Positions 1 to 11,291 of a stretch of DNA of 64,000 bases are shown here, piece by piece. Each line of letters starts with the position of its first letter. Position 1 is the stretch's first letter. Source of the stretch: Tsuneonella aeria (GTDB taxonomy: Bacteria; Pseudomonadota; Alphaproteobacteria; Sphingomonadales; Sphingomonadaceae). The stretch is from positions 496,001 to 560,000 of the forward strand of contig NZ_WTZA01000001.1 in NCBI RefSeq assembly GCF_009827495.1, given 5' to 3'. The position numbers and the translations under genes were made by a program. Under the pieces are notes generated by a model that ran no database searches, was not told the DNA's origin, and saw nothing but the letters and a program-made list of their open reading frames with translations.

Positions 1-1
1 C

Positions 2-439
2 GCGATGGTCCCCCCGTTCGAAACGACGCCCGGGCATCACGGCGTGTCGGCCGCGCTCGAGTTCGCGGTGCAGTTCCTGCGGGTGCATGAGATCGTGGTC
101 ATGGGCCACGGCATGTGCGGCGGGTGCAAGGCGGCGCTGACCCAGTCGATGCAGGGAACGGAACCGGGCCAGGGCGGCTTCATCGCCGACTGGATCGATT
201 TGCTGGACGAGGCGCGCGATGCCGTTGCCGCCGAACACGGCACCGAGGGCCGGGCGGCCGAACGGGCGATGGAACAGGCCGGGGTCAAGGTCAGCCTGGC
301 GAACTTGCGCACTTTCCCTTGCGTGAGCGAGCTCGAGCAGCGCGGCAAGCTGCGCCTGCGCGGTGCATTCTTCGCCATTTCCGACGGCGTGCTCCACCTG
401 CTGGACGAGCCTAGCGGGGAATTCCTCCCGGTTGCGTAA
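2..439 (+). CDS. Beta-class carbonic anhydrase, C-terminal part (cut by the left edge)
   Basis: Interconverts CO2 and bicarbonate in the cytoplasm. The reading frame is already open at the first bases, so the N-terminus and the first zinc ligand motif (Cys-x-Asp-x-Arg) lie outside the window. The visible part starts at the strand holding VPPFE, continues with the helix that carries the second zinc-ligand pair in GHGMCGGC (His-x-x-Cys), and ends with the usual C-terminal strand and helix. About 145 codons are present, two thirds of a normal beta-CA. The ATG at 5 falls inside the conserved core and is not the true start. The stop lies 28 bases before the next gene on the same strand. Family assignment is firm; physiological role (CO2 supply to carboxylases or pH) is inference. 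Confidence 0.9.
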   Translation, partial: AMVPPFETTPGHHGVSAALEFAVQFLRVHEIVVMGHGMCGGCKAALTQSMQGTEPGQGGFIADWIDLLDEARDAVAAEHGTEGRAAERAMEQAGVKVSLANLRTFPCVSELEQRGKLRLRGAFFAISDGVLHLLDEPSGEFLPVA

Positions 440-467
440 TCCGGGAGAGAAGCCCATCACGCGGGCC

Positions 468-1193
468 ATGGAAAACAACCAGAACCTTACCAACATCGCG
501 CTGCTGATCGACGCGGACAACGTCACGCCGACCGCGATCGATCCGGTGCTGACTGTCATGGCCGAGCTGGGCCAGGTCAACATCCGCCGCGCCTATGGCA
601 ATTTCGCCAAGCAGGGCCTCGCGAAGTGGGACACAATCACGAACCGCTTCGGCATCCGCCCGCAGCAGCAGTTCGACGTGTCGAAAGGCAAGAACGCCAC
701 CGACATGGCGATGACGATCGATGCCATCGACCTGCTTTACCAGGGCAAGGTCGATGGATTCGGCATCATGAGCAGCGACAGCGACTTCACGCCGCTTGTC
801 ACCCGGCTGCGGCAGGACGGGATCGTCGTATACGGCTTCGGCAGCGCGCGCACCCCGCAGTCGTTCAAGTCGGTCTGCACCCGGTTCATCGATATTGACC
901 AGTTGATGAAAACGGCGGCCAACGAAGCGAATACGGCCGCCGAAGGATCGGCCGAGACGGTCGCCGCCGATACCGAGCTGATGGACCTCATCGGCGCCGC
1001 CTACAAAGAGGCGAAACGCGACGACGAAGGTTGGGCACGCGTGCAGCAGGTGGGCCAGATCGCCGGCAACCGGTCCAGCTTCGACGTGCGAAACTATGGG
1101 TTCAACAGCCTGTCGGCCATGTTCCGCAGCCTGGGCAACTTTCGGGTCGAGCGCCGCGACGATGGCCAGTTGTGGGTCAAGCGCCTGCGCTGA
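468..1193 (+). CDS. NYN-domain protein with C-terminal OST-HTH/LOTUS domain
   Basis: Predicted RNA-binding protein with a PIN-like nuclease fold. The NYN domain occupies about residues 8-145; its acidic residues are visible in LLIDADNV (12-19), in the TDMAMTID stretch (78-85) and in SSDSDF (102-107), the arrangement expected for metal-dependent nuclease chemistry. From about residue 165 to the end (241 aa) the sequence fits a LOTUS winged helix, ending in a FRVERR..LWVKRL strand pair. I chose the ATG at 468 because the homologous part begins directly after it; longer in-frame starts overlap the upstream carbonic anhydrase. It is followed by a hairpin terminator. Substrate is unknown. Bacterial NYN-LOTUS proteins are common but little studied. 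Confidence 0.87.
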   Translation: MENNQNLTNIALLIDADNVTPTAIDPVLTVMAELGQVNIRRAYGNFAKQGLAKWDTITNRFGIRPQQQFDVSKGKNATDMAMTIDAIDLLYQGKVDGFGIMSSDSDFTPLVTRLRQDGIVVYGFGSARTPQSFKSVCTRFIDIDQLMKTAANEANTAAEGSAETVAADTELMDLIGAAYKEAKRDDEGWARVQQVGQIAGNRSSFDVRNYGFNSLSAMFRSLGNFRVERRDDGQLWVKRLR

Positions 1194-1216
1194 CGATTGC
1201 TTTCGCAATAAAAAAA

Positions 1217-1246
1217 AAGGGCGCACCTGCGAACAGGCGCGCCCTT
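1217..1246. terminator. Bidirectional hairpin terminator between convergent genes
   Basis: An 8-base stem AAGGGCGC/GCGCCCTT, one A-C mismatch, then CCTG/CAGG closed by a CGAA tetraloop. A run of A lies on its left (1208-1218) and CTTT on its right, so transcripts from either strand end in a U-rich tail. It sits between the stops of the NYN gene (+) and the exported repeat protein (-), as expected of a shared terminator. Confidence 0.85.
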
Positions 1247-1273
1247 CTTTCAGAGTTATTCTGGCGGCGCTGG

Positions 1274-2554
1274 TTATTGCGCAGCGGGGGCGCCCTGCCG
1301 GGCGTAGATCGTCCACAGGGCCGCAATCGGCTTCCGCACGCCGTCCACCTTGGCGAACGTGGCGATCGCGGCGTCACGCTTGCCCTGGTCGAGCTGCGCG
1401 ATTCCGAGCCGGGTGAGCATGCGCGCCGTATCGGCACCGGGCTTGGTCAGCGCGCGGGTGTAGAACTCTTCCGCCTCCGCGGCCTGACCATAGCTGAGGA
1501 ACGCGTCACCCGCGGCCATCAGCGTGGCCAGCGTGGCACCGGGCAGGCGAGCGTCACGGGCAAGGCCCGGAAGGTCGGCCTGGTCCGCCTTCAGGCGGCT
1601 GGATGAAACCGAGTTGGCTTCCGCCACGAACACGTCGTTCGCCTTCAGGTGGCCGGCAGCGATCCCCTGCGCGATGATCTTCTGCGTTTCGCCCGGGAAC
1701 CGCCGCGCATCGACCGCACCGATGTAATCGACATAGTCGCGTTCGCTGCGCAGCGCGTTCGCCCGATTGGCGAGGCGCATCAGGTCGAGCAGGGCCTGCG
1801 GTTCGTAGTCGTTGAGGTTGCGCTGAATCGCGATCGCGTCGCCCCAGCTCGTCGCCGAGGGATAATATTGCGCGAAGAGGTTAGCGAACTTCGTCGCCTC
1901 GCCGTCAAGCTTCGCCTGGTATGCAACGGACACGGCCCGCTTCAGCCACGCTTCCGGCACGGGCTGCCCGGCTGCGACCTTCGCTGCGATAGCCTTGTCG
2001 AGCACGGCAAGACCGCCGGGGATCTGATCCTGCGCAAAGTACGATTCGGACAGGAGGATCGCGGCGTCGTCACCATAATTCGCGTCGATCGCCTGCTGGG
2101 CGCGGGCCTGCACCGTGGCCCAATCCTTCGCCTGGTACGCCAGCTGTGCGGTGGCATACGCCAGCTTGCCGCGGTCGGACCCGATCTGGGCGCTGCCGCT
2201 GTCGATCATCATCGCCAGGCCCTGACGCTGGAGAGCGGGGTCGCTCGTCTTGGCGCCGATGCTGTAAGTCACCTGGCCGATGGCGAACTTGTCGTCCGCG
2301 GTCTGCGCTGCCGCGGCTATGGCCGGCAACTCCGCCTTGAGCGGGTTGAGATCGCCACCTGCGTCGAGCTTCTTGGCGAACGGCTGGTAGACGCCGACGA
2401 AGCCCTTCGAATAGTTGGCCTTCGGCGCAGCCTGCGCTTTCGCATCCTTCTTCTGGGCGTAAGCGGGCCCGGCGAAGACGGTCGCAGTGCCTGCGGCAAG
2501 CGCAACGGCCAGGCCCAGGCGCGAGGCAGCGCCGGTCAGGTTGAATACGGACAT
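1274..2554 (-). CDS. Exported TPR-like repeat protein
   Basis: 426-residue secreted or periplasmic protein of unknown task. Residues 1-33 form a clear Sec signal peptide ending AGPAYA before QKKDAK, with a hydrophobic core of small residues. The mature part is all-helical and rich in Ala, Leu, Gln and Tyr, with tandem helix pairs such as KLAYATAQLAYQAKDW and QAAEAEEFYTRAL that read as degenerate tetratricopeptide repeats. The start at 2554 is supported by AAGGGAGA just upstream on the minus strand and by the signal peptide that follows; an in-frame start at 2653 would add a basic, non-signal-like extension. Monocistronic, divergent from gyrA. TPR proteins of this kind usually scaffold protein assemblies; no partner is indicated here. 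Confidence 0.75.
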   Translation of the reverse strand: MSVFNLTGAASRLGLAVALAAGTATVFAGPAYAQKKDAKAQAAPKANYSKGFVGVYQPFAKKLDAGGDLNPLKAELPAIAAAAQTADDKFAIGQVTYSIGAKTSDPALQRQGLAMMIDSGSAQIGSDRGKLAYATAQLAYQAKDWATVQARAQQAIDANYGDDAAILLSESYFAQDQIPGGLAVLDKAIAAKVAAGQPVPEAWLKRAVSVAYQAKLDGEATKFANLFAQYYPSATSWGDAIAIQRNLNDYEPQALLDLMRLANRANALRSERDYVDYIGAVDARRFPGETQKIIAQGIAAGHLKANDVFVAEANSVSSSRLKADQADLPGLARDARLPGATLATLMAAGDAFLSYGQAAEAEEFYTRALTKPGADTARMLTRLGIAQLDQGKRDAAIATFAKVDGVRKPIAALWTIYARQGAPAAQ

Positions 2555-2854
2555 CGAGTGGTCTCCCTTGAGTGGAAAATGCAACCGGTGACGGCGGCAT
2601 TGGTGCCGCTTGCCGGCGCTAGTGGCGCGCGGTGTGCGACATTGCAATCGCATCTGCCGTTCCGGCCGTGAACCGGCTTTGAACAGCCCTGTCAGCCGCC
2701 GCTCAGCGCTTGCGGCGGGCGCTGCTCAATCTTATGTGGAAAAGGCGGCCAGCAGCCGCTCCCGGACGCCGTGCGAACTGGCGGTTCCCGCCCCCTTCCC
2801 CTAGGCTTTTGCCCACAGCAGCGCCTTCGTGCGCGCCAAGAGAAAAACAGAACC
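2555..2854. other. Divergent intergenic region upstream of gyrA
   Basis: Three hundred bases between the divergently read exported protein and gyrA. It must carry both promoters. The only gyrA promoter candidate I can point to is TTGCGG (2710-2715), 16 bases, TTATGT (2732-2737), which is weak. No convincing operator, riboswitch or small reading frame is visible. Confidence 0.35.
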
Positions 2855-5644
<2,790 letters not shown>

Positions 5645-5647
5645 TCT

Positions 5648-6295
5648 TCAGCCGCGGTGGTTCGGCGAACTGGCGCGGACCACCCCGGTGCAGATCATCA
5701 ACTGGGCTCCGTAGTATAGCGGCCAGACGAGCCAACTCGTCACGCTCTCGTCGAGCACGCCGCCGAGCCGCGCGAAAATGAACATGTCGCTCGCGACGAA
5801 CAGCAGCGCCCCGATCCCGACCGTGTAGCGGCTGAACCGGCTGAGCCAAGCAGCCCCGGCCATCGCCCCCAGCACGACTGCATAAATCACGGGCATCGGA
5901 TCGTGAGTCAGGGCCCAGGCTCCAAGCGGCACGCCAAGCAGCAATGCACCCGCCGCCGCGATCTGCGAGCCGGTCGGCGCCGGCCGGCGGTTACGTCTGT
6001 AAAGCGCGATTGCGACGATATGCGAAGCGGCGAACAGCGCGCCGCCCGCGATCACGTTCAGTTCCATGCCGACATCCCCCGCAGCGCCGATCGCCATGAC
6101 GATCCCGATCATCGTCGCGTCGCCCGTGCGACCGCGAAGCCACGCATAGATGGCGAGGACGGCAACCGATCCGCCCTTCAGGGCAACGCGAAGCGCGGGT
6201 ATCCCCGCGCTGCCATCCATGGTCCAGAAGGCGATGGCCATGGCCATCCCCGCGAGCAGCCAGAGCCGGTGATCAATCAGTGCGCGCTTCGCCAT
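5648..6295 (-). CDS. YhhN/TMEM86 family membrane protein (lysoplasmalogenase-like)
   Basis: 215-residue integral membrane protein with about eight hydrophobic segments covering nearly the whole length. The family pattern is recognisable: a polar Gly-Asp in the middle (GAAGDVGMEL), ALFAASHIVAIALY, and the late motif GALLFVASDMFIF with its conserved Ser-Asp. Animal TMEM86 enzymes cleave the vinyl-ether bond of lysoplasmalogens; the bacterial role is not settled, so the reaction is only suggested. The ATG at 6295 is preceded by GGGGGAG at good spacing; a second ATG 18 bases upstream lies before that ribosome site and is unlikely. Convergent with gyrA. Confidence 0.8.
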   Translation of the reverse strand: MAKRALIDHRLWLLAGMAMAIAFWTMDGSAGIPALRVALKGGSVAVLAIYAWLRGRTGDATMIGIVMAIGAAGDVGMELNVIAGGALFAASHIVAIALYRRNRRPAPTGSQIAAAGALLLGVPLGAWALTHDPMPVIYAVVLGAMAGAAWLSRFSRYTVGIGALLFVASDMFIFARLGGVLDESVTSWLVWPLYYGAQLMICTGVVRASSPNHRG

Positions 6296-6434
6296 GGTCT
6301 CCCCCTTTTTCACGCCCCTGCCGTGAGCTGGGGATGAAGTCGAGCCGATTGGCGATGCGGCCCGCCCTCGCGCACGGCGGGGCAGGGACGCAAAATTCCT
6401 CGTCAGCGTGGGACCGAGAAGCTAACGCGCGGCC

Positions 6435-7781
6435 ATGCATCAGGTTCATATTATCGGCGGCGGGCTCGCCGGAAGCGAAGCGGCCTGGCAGCTCGCACGG
6501 CGCGGCGTCCGGGTTCGCCTTAGCGAAATGCGTGGAGCCGGCGACACGACGCCTGCGCACCAGGGCGACGGACTGGCCGAGCTGGTCTGCTCCAACAGCT
6601 TTCGCTCCGACGACGATGAGAAGAACGCGGTCGGCTTGCTGCACCACGAAATGCGCCGTCTCGACAGCCTCGTCATGCGCGCCGGGGAGCTGGCGCGCGT
6701 ACCCGCAGGCTCCGCCATGGCGGTTGATCGCGACGTCTTTTCGGCTGCCGTGGAGCGCGAACTGGCCGCCCTGCCGACAGTCGAGATCGTGCGCGAGCGG
6801 GTCGATACCCTGCCCGCGACCGGCCCGACCATCGTCGCCACTGGCCCCCTCACCGCCGCCTCCCTTGCGCAGGACATCGGCGCCGCGACGGGGCAGGACA
6901 GCCTTGCATTCTTCGATGCCATCGCCCCAATCGTTCACCGCGACAGCATCGACATGAGCGTCGCCTGGATGGCTGCCCGATGGGACAAGGGCGGCAAGGA
7001 TTACATCAATTGCCCCCTCGACAAAGCCCAGTACGAAGCATTCGTGGACGGGCTGCTGGAAGGAGAGAAGGTAGCCTTCCGCGACTGGGAATCCGACACG
7101 CCCTATTTCGATGGATGCATGCCGATCGAAGTCATGGCCGAGCGCGGCCGCGAGACGCTGCGCTTCGGTCCGATGAAGCCGGTGGGCCTCGACAATCCTC
7201 ATACCGCCACTCCGGAACATCCCGCCGGGCGCTGGGCCCATGCCGTGGTTCAGTTGCGGCAGGACAACAAGCTTGGCACGCTGTGGAACATGGTCGGCTT
7301 CCAGACGAAGTTGAAACACGCCGAACAGGTTCGTCTGTTCCGGACGATTCCCGGGCTGGAGAACGCAGAGTTCGCAAGGCTTGGCGGCCTTCACCGCAAC
7401 ACGTTCCTCAACTCTCCCCTCGTTCTCGACCGTCAACTGCGCCTGCGGGGGGCGGAACATATCCGCTTCGCCGGGCAAATCACGGGCTGCGAAGGCTATG
7501 TAGAAAGCGCCGCGATCGGTCTTGTCACCGGGCTGATGACGGCGGCCGAACTGCGCGGCGAAGCATGGCAGGCGCCGCCGAGGACAACGGCGCTTGGGGC
7601 CCTTTTGTCGCATATCACCGGTGATGCGGAGGCGGAGACCTACCAGCCGATGAACATCAACTTCGGACTTTTCCCGCCATTGCCCGACGTGCCGAAAAAG
7701 GCGCGCAAGGAAGCCTACACAGAACGGGCGAAGACGGACCTTGGCGCCTGGCTCTCAGCCCGGGCAGCGGTGCCGGCCTAG
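6435..7781 (+). CDS. trmFO: Folate-dependent tRNA (uracil-54-C5)-methyltransferase TrmFO
   Basis: 448-residue flavoenzyme that makes ribothymidine at position 54 of tRNA using methylenetetrahydrofolate and FADH2. The N-terminus carries the FAD dinucleotide motif [16 protein letters not shown], followed by the GidA-family signature SEMRG and the conserved [11 protein letters not shown]. TrmFO-specific motifs later on are [20 protein letters not shown] and the glycine-rich [16 protein letters not shown]. Length matches the family. The ATG at 6435 starts directly at the first beta strand. Its stop TAG overlaps the stop of the opposite-strand EF-hand gene within the palindrome CTAG. Confidence 0.95.
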   Translation: MHQVHIIGGGLAGSEAAWQLARRGVRVRLSEMRGAGDTTPAHQGDGLAELVCSNSFRSDDDEKNAVGLLHHEMRRLDSLVMRAGELARVPAGSAMAVDRDVFSAAVERELAALPTVEIVRERVDTLPATGPTIVATGPLTAASLAQDIGAATGQDSLAFFDAIAPIVHRDSIDMSVAWMAARWDKGGKDYINCPLDKAQYEAFVDGLLEGEKVAFRDWESDTPYFDGCMPIEVMAERGRETLRFGPMKPVGLDNPHTATPEHPAGRWAHAVVQLRQDNKLGTLWNMVGFQTKLKHAEQVRLFRTIPGLENAEFARLGGLHRNTFLNSPLVLDRQLRLRGAEHIRFAGQITGCEGYVESAAIGLVTGLMTAAELRGEAWQAPPRTTALGALLSHITGDAEAETYQPMNINFGLFPPLPDVPKKARKEAYTERAKTDLGAWLSARAAVPA

Positions 7782-8239
7782 CAGCGGCAGGCCGGCTTGC
7801 GCGGCGCGGGTTTGGGCGCCGTCGTCAGGAATTCCGCCATGTCGAGTTCCCGGTCGCGGTTGCCGTCGGCGCCATCGAACCGCCTTGCGGTCGCAACCGC
7901 CCATTCCTCGAAATCGAGCAGGTTGTTGCGGTCCTTATCGAGTTTCCGGAACGCCTCCGTGCGGCTCGAAAGCATCTCGTTGCGCGTGATGCGGCGATCG
8001 CGGTTGCGGTCATAGCGGAAGAAGCGCTGCTCTTCGCGGGTCAGTTCGGTCGCTTCCGGTGGGGCCGGTCCGCGCATGGCGCCGGGATCTGCCGATGGCA
8101 AGGCATCGGGTGCGGGCTGCACGGCATCGGGGATCGGCGGTGGCGCGCCCTGTTCGACCGCGGCGCGTCCCTGCCACCAGAACATCCCGATCGCCACGAG
8201 GACGAGCGCGATGAAACCGCCCAACACCAACCGGTTCAC
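7778..8239 (-). CDS. Membrane-anchored EF-hand calcium-binding protein
   Basis: About 153 residues with an uncleaved N-terminal membrane anchor ([19 protein letters not shown]), a Pro/Ala-rich spacer, then three canonical 12-residue EF loops, each starting with Asp and ending with Glu at position 12: [24 protein letters not shown] and [12 protein letters not shown]. The anchor topology would place the calcium-binding part in the periplasm. The start is a GTG at 8239 with AGAGGGG upstream; longer in-frame starts run into the neighbouring gene. The two stop codons shared with trmFO overlap in CTAG. Function unknown; Ca2+ binding is well supported by the loops, the sensing role is inference. Confidence 0.8.
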   Translation of the reverse strand: MNRLVLGGFIALVLVAIGMFWWQGRAAVEQGAPPPIPDAVQPAPDALPSADPGAMRGPAPPEATELTREEQRFFRYDRNRDRRITRNEMLSSRTEAFRKLDKDRNNLLDFEEWAVATARRFDGADGNRDRELDMAEFLTTAPKPAPRKPACRC

Positions 8240-8276
8240 AAACGACCCCTCTTGCCACCCTGCCCCGGCAGTAATC

Positions 8277-8948
8277 CTATCGACCGAACATGCCAACCCG
8301 CCAGGCAAGCAGGGCCGCGGCGCGATCCGGAAGCAGCGCGCCGTCACGCTTCACGGCCCGCTGAGCGAGCCTGTCGAGCACCGCAAGGCCGCGCAATTGT
8401 CGTGGAAGCGACGGTGTCGGAGCAATCTGTTTCGCCAGCTCGCGCGCCATAGCGCGTTCGGCATCGCTCGACGTCCGCTTCCCCAGATCGGCGAGTGCCC
8501 ATCGGCGCCCTGCCGCCGCGATGGCGTGCCGATCGCGCGCCCCGGCCAGCTCCCCGAAATTGGCGAAGGCCTGCCCCCTCCCTTCGGCGAACGCGGAGAT
8601 CGCTTCGGCGGCAAGCGCGCCCTCGCCGACCAGATTCTCCCAGCCGTCCACCAGCGGCACAAGTGCGGCGGACCGGGCGCCCCAGGTGGTGGCGACGAGC
8701 GTCAGCAACGGGTCCGCGCGGGGCCAGGCGTCGCAATCCTCGGTCAGGCGATCCCTCCACCAGGCGAGGCCGACTTGCGCGAGGAGAGGCTCGCGCGATC
8801 GTGACACGACCTGCCCCAGCCTGGCATCGAGGCGGTGCAGTGCGTTCAACAGGGGGCGCCAGGCGGCCGGCGTGAAGGCGATCGCGATCTCGCGCTCCGC
8901 CGGCAGGGGCGGCAGCGGCCCGCCGTCCGGTGAGAAACCGTTAACCAT
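8277..8948 (-). CDS. Squalene/phytoene synthase-like protein (NDUFAF6-like)
   Basis: 223-residue all-helical protein. The segment LAQVGLAWWRDRLTE resembles the conserved helix of the squalene/phytoene synthase superfamily (compare the usual WWRdel), but the aspartate-rich substrate motifs DxxxD expected of an active prenyl synthase are not seen in their usual form, so catalytic activity is doubtful. This shape matches the short degenerate branch that includes the mitochondrial complex I assembly factor NDUFAF6. The ATG at 8948 is the only good start. It precedes the EF-hand gene by 37 bases on the same strand. A respiratory assembly role is an inference from the family, interesting because the nuo operon lies in the same window. 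Confidence 0.6.
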   Translation of the reverse strand: MVNGFSPDGGPLPPLPAEREIAIAFTPAAWRPLLNALHRLDARLGQVVSRSREPLLAQVGLAWWRDRLTEDCDAWPRADPLLTLVATTWGARSAALVPLVDGWENLVGEGALAAEAISAFAEGRGQAFANFGELAGARDRHAIAAAGRRWALADLGKRTSSDAERAMARELAKQIAPTPSLPRQLRGLAVLDRLAQRAVKRDGALLPDRAAALLAWRVGMFGR

Positions 8949-9010
8949 CCGACTTCACCGGTTCCTTACCTATCTTCGCGTATCGGCCGCCGTAGGAAAC
9001 TGCGCGCGGG

Positions 9011-10345
9011 ATGATCATGGCAGGAAAGCTCCACCACCTGATGAATCGACTGGCGCGCTGCCGATCGGGCAATGCGATGATGCTGACGGCGGTCGCCCTC
9101 CCTGCCCTCGTCGGCGCCGCCGGATACAGCGTCGATACCGCCCAGTGGTACATGATCCAGCGCGAAATGCAGCACGCCGCGGACCAGGGCGCGATCGCCG
9201 GGGCATGGACCCTGGCCTACAAGGACAGCGGGAGCACGTACACGGGCCGGGCGGCGCGGGAATTCGCCAACAACCTGGGCATGACCACCCGCTATGCCGG
9301 GACGGTTTCTCCCACGGTCGGTCGCGGCAATTTCCAGGGCGGCACGAACAATTCCGTCACTGTCGCCGCATCGGCCACGGTCACCCTGCCGTTCTCGCGC
9401 CTGCTCATGACCGGCGGGACGCGCATCGCCGTATCGTCCGAGGCCGCCTACGCCGCCGGCACCGTTCACAAGGCGTGCCTGCGAACCCTTCGCAAGGATG
9501 CCGCGGGCACGTTCCAGGTGGGTAACGGCGCGACCGTGATCGCCAACTGCGGGGTTATCGCGATCTCGTGCGAACCGGGCGCGATCAACATCGGCGACAA
9601 CGCCACGATCGAGATCGCGACGATTACCGCCTGCAACAACGACGCCGTGGACCTCCCGCCGGGCTTTACAGGGCAGCTCGTGCTCGACAGCTCGATCGGC
9701 AACTACGTAAATGAACTGTTCGGGCCGGAACCCCCCGCCACCGAGCCGCCGCGGTCGGTCGATTGCAAGAACGTCAAGAAGGGGACGCTCGCGCTCCAGC
9801 CCGGCGTTTACGACGGCGGGATCAAGATCGGGTGCAACACCACCTTCGCCCCCGGGATCTACTACGTCAAAACGGAGCTCGACCTGACGCACAACGCGGT
9901 GGTCGCGGGTTACGGCGTCATGTTCGTGCTGCTCGACGGCGCGGTGCTCAAGATGGGCGGCAGCGGCGCCAACGACACGGGCGGCGGGGGAACCATCAAA
10001 AGCAGCCTCAACCTGACGCCGCCGACATACTCCAAGCTGATCGAGCTCGGGTATTCGGACACCTTCGCGCGGAAGTACGAAAACATCCTGATCATCGCCG
10101 ACGACACGGAAACGGAAACCGATCACGTGGTCAACGGGAATGCCAACATGCATATCCAGGGCAAGCTGCATCTGCCCAAGGGCAACATCAAGGTGAACGG
10201 CAATGCGCAGGCCGCCGACGGCGTCTGCTTCCAGATCACCTCATACACCCTGAACGTGACGGGCGGAGCCTACCTCTACACCCTGTGCTCGCAGGAAGAG
10301 ACCCAGGCGCTCGAAGCGAAGCCCGGGGTCCGGCTGATCTCATGA
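9011..10345 (+). CDS. TadG-like Flp pilus assembly protein
   Basis: 444 residues. The N-terminus has the pseudopilin-like arrangement seen in Tad proteins: a short basic head, RSGNAMMLTAVALPALVGAAGYSVD as a single membrane segment, then the Q..LQHAADQGAIAGA helix typical of TadG. The remaining 380 residues are predicted extracytoplasmic, Cys-containing and rich in beta structure with Gly/Asn repeats (for example GDNATIEIA, VNGNANMHIQGKLHLPKGNIKVNGNAQ) resembling a polymer-like beta solenoid rather than a von Willebrand A domain. First of three coupled genes: its TGA overlaps the ATG of the next. The ATG at 9011 is followed by another at 9017; either could serve. Role in Flp pilus biogenesis is inferred from the family. 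Confidence 0.75.
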   Translation: MIMAGKLHHLMNRLARCRSGNAMMLTAVALPALVGAAGYSVDTAQWYMIQREMQHAADQGAIAGAWTLAYKDSGSTYTGRAAREFANNLGMTTRYAGTVSPTVGRGNFQGGTNNSVTVAASATVTLPFSRLLMTGGTRIAVSSEAAYAAGTVHKACLRTLRKDAAGTFQVGNGATVIANCGVIAISCEPGAINIGDNATIEIATITACNNDAVDLPPGFTGQLVLDSSIGNYVNELFGPEPPATEPPRSVDCKNVKKGTLALQPGVYDGGIKIGCNTTFAPGIYYVKTELDLTHNAVVAGYGVMFVLLDGAVLKMGGSGANDTGGGGTIKSSLNLTPPTYSKLIELGYSDTFARKYENILIIADDTETETDHVVNGNANMHIQGKLHLPKGNIKVNGNAQAADGVCFQITSYTLNVTGGAYLYTLCSQEETQALEAKPGVRLIS

Positions 10346-10794
10346 TCAAGGCCCTTTCCCAGATTGCAGGCTGCGCGCGCGGCACTGCGGTGATCGAAAC
10401 CGCCCTGGTCGCGCCCGTGCTCGCCATGATGGCGGTGGGCGCTTTCGAGATGGGCACGATGGTCCAGAAACAGCAGGAATTGCAGAGCGCTGCCAGCGAG
10501 GCGGAGGCGATCGTGCTCGCTGCCGCGGCCGGCGACGGAGTGAGCTCCACCAAGCTCAAGGAGTTGCTGGCGACATCGACCGGTATAGCGCCCGCCGATA
10601 TCGTCCTCGAGGCGAAATGGAGGTGCGGCAACGCATCGACATTCGTCGACAGCAGCACGGCGTGCAGCTCGGGCCAGCAGGTCTATGCCTTCGTCCAGAC
10701 GACGTTCAAGGGCAGGTACACCCCCACCTGGACGAGTTTCGGACTGGGAACGCCGTTCAATTACAACGTCGTGCGGACGGTGCAGGTCGGGTGA
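10342..10794 (+). CDS. TadE-family minor pilin
   Basis: 150-residue single-pass protein. The signature is RGTAVIETALVAPVLAMMAVGAFEMG: a short basic leader, then the Glu at position five of the hydrophobic stretch that marks TadE pseudopilins. The rest is a small exported domain with two Cys. It starts at an ATG inside the stop of the TadG-like gene (ATGA overlap), which indicates translational coupling, and it ends one base into the next gene. TadE proteins are processed by a TadV-type peptidase and act as minor pilins or tip components; no prepilin peptidase or tadABC motor genes are in this window. Confidence 0.8.
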   Translation: MIKALSQIAGCARGTAVIETALVAPVLAMMAVGAFEMGTMVQKQQELQSAASEAEAIVLAAAAGDGVSSTKLKELLATSTGIAPADIVLEAKWRCGNASTFVDSSTACSSGQQVYAFVQTTFKGRYTPTWTSFGLGTPFNYNVVRTVQVG

Positions 10795-11246
10795 TGCGCG
10801 CCGTGTTCCCTTCCCTGATCCGCGACAGGAGCGGCGCGTCCCTCGTCGAATTCGCGATGATATTTCCCGTGCTCATCTCGATGTTGCTGGGGGCGGTGCA
10901 GACCGGCTTCTGGATGCAGAACTACAATGCAGTCCGGAATATCACCAACGATGTCGCAAGGTTCGCGATGGTCGAATACCAGCGGGGCAACAAGATCACG
11001 AACGATTCCATCGCCACCAAGGCGGACACTCTTGCCGCCGGCGCGAAGTATCAACTGGGCGCTGGCACGTTCGTCCCCAAGGTGACGGACAAGCCCACGC
11101 AGGTGGACGGAGTGCGCCAGCTCCGGCTGGACATCGCCTACACCCCCCCGGAATTCATGCCGTTCGTGGACCCGGCCATTCTGACCATCCGCTACGGGCG
11201 CGACATCTATCTTTACGACGCAAACGTGAAGGCCGTGACCCCCTGA
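10794..11246 (+). CDS. TadE-family minor pilin (second copy)
   Basis: 150-residue pseudopilin with the TadE core RSGASLVEFAMIFPVLISMLLG, again with Glu after a small-residue stretch at the start of the membrane helix, then an exported region rich in Tyr and charged residues. Its ATG overlaps the TGA of the preceding tadE-like gene by one base (TGATG), so the three pilin genes form one translationally coupled unit. It is clearly a paralogue of its neighbour in layout, but sequence similarity after the helix is low, suggesting an old duplication or separate pilus positions. A hairpin follows the stop. Confidence 0.8.
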   Translation: MRAVFPSLIRDRSGASLVEFAMIFPVLISMLLGAVQTGFWMQNYNAVRNITNDVARFAMVEYQRGNKITNDSIATKADTLAAGAKYQLGAGTFVPKVTDKPTQVDGVRQLRLDIAYTPPEFMPFVDPAILTIRYGRDIYLYDANVKAVTP

Positions 11247-11252
11247 GCGCTT

Positions 11253-11276
11253 GGCGGCGGGGATGCCCCCACCGCC
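11253..11276. terminator. Hairpin between the pilin genes and pdhB
   Basis: GGCGGCGGGG (11253-11262), loop ATG, then CCCCCACCGCC (11266-11276): a strong G+C stem with one bulge. No T-run follows on either side, so it is a likely but not certain terminator for the convergent tadE and pdhB transcripts. Confidence 0.45.
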
Positions 11277-11291
11277 CTCGACGTTGCGTGA

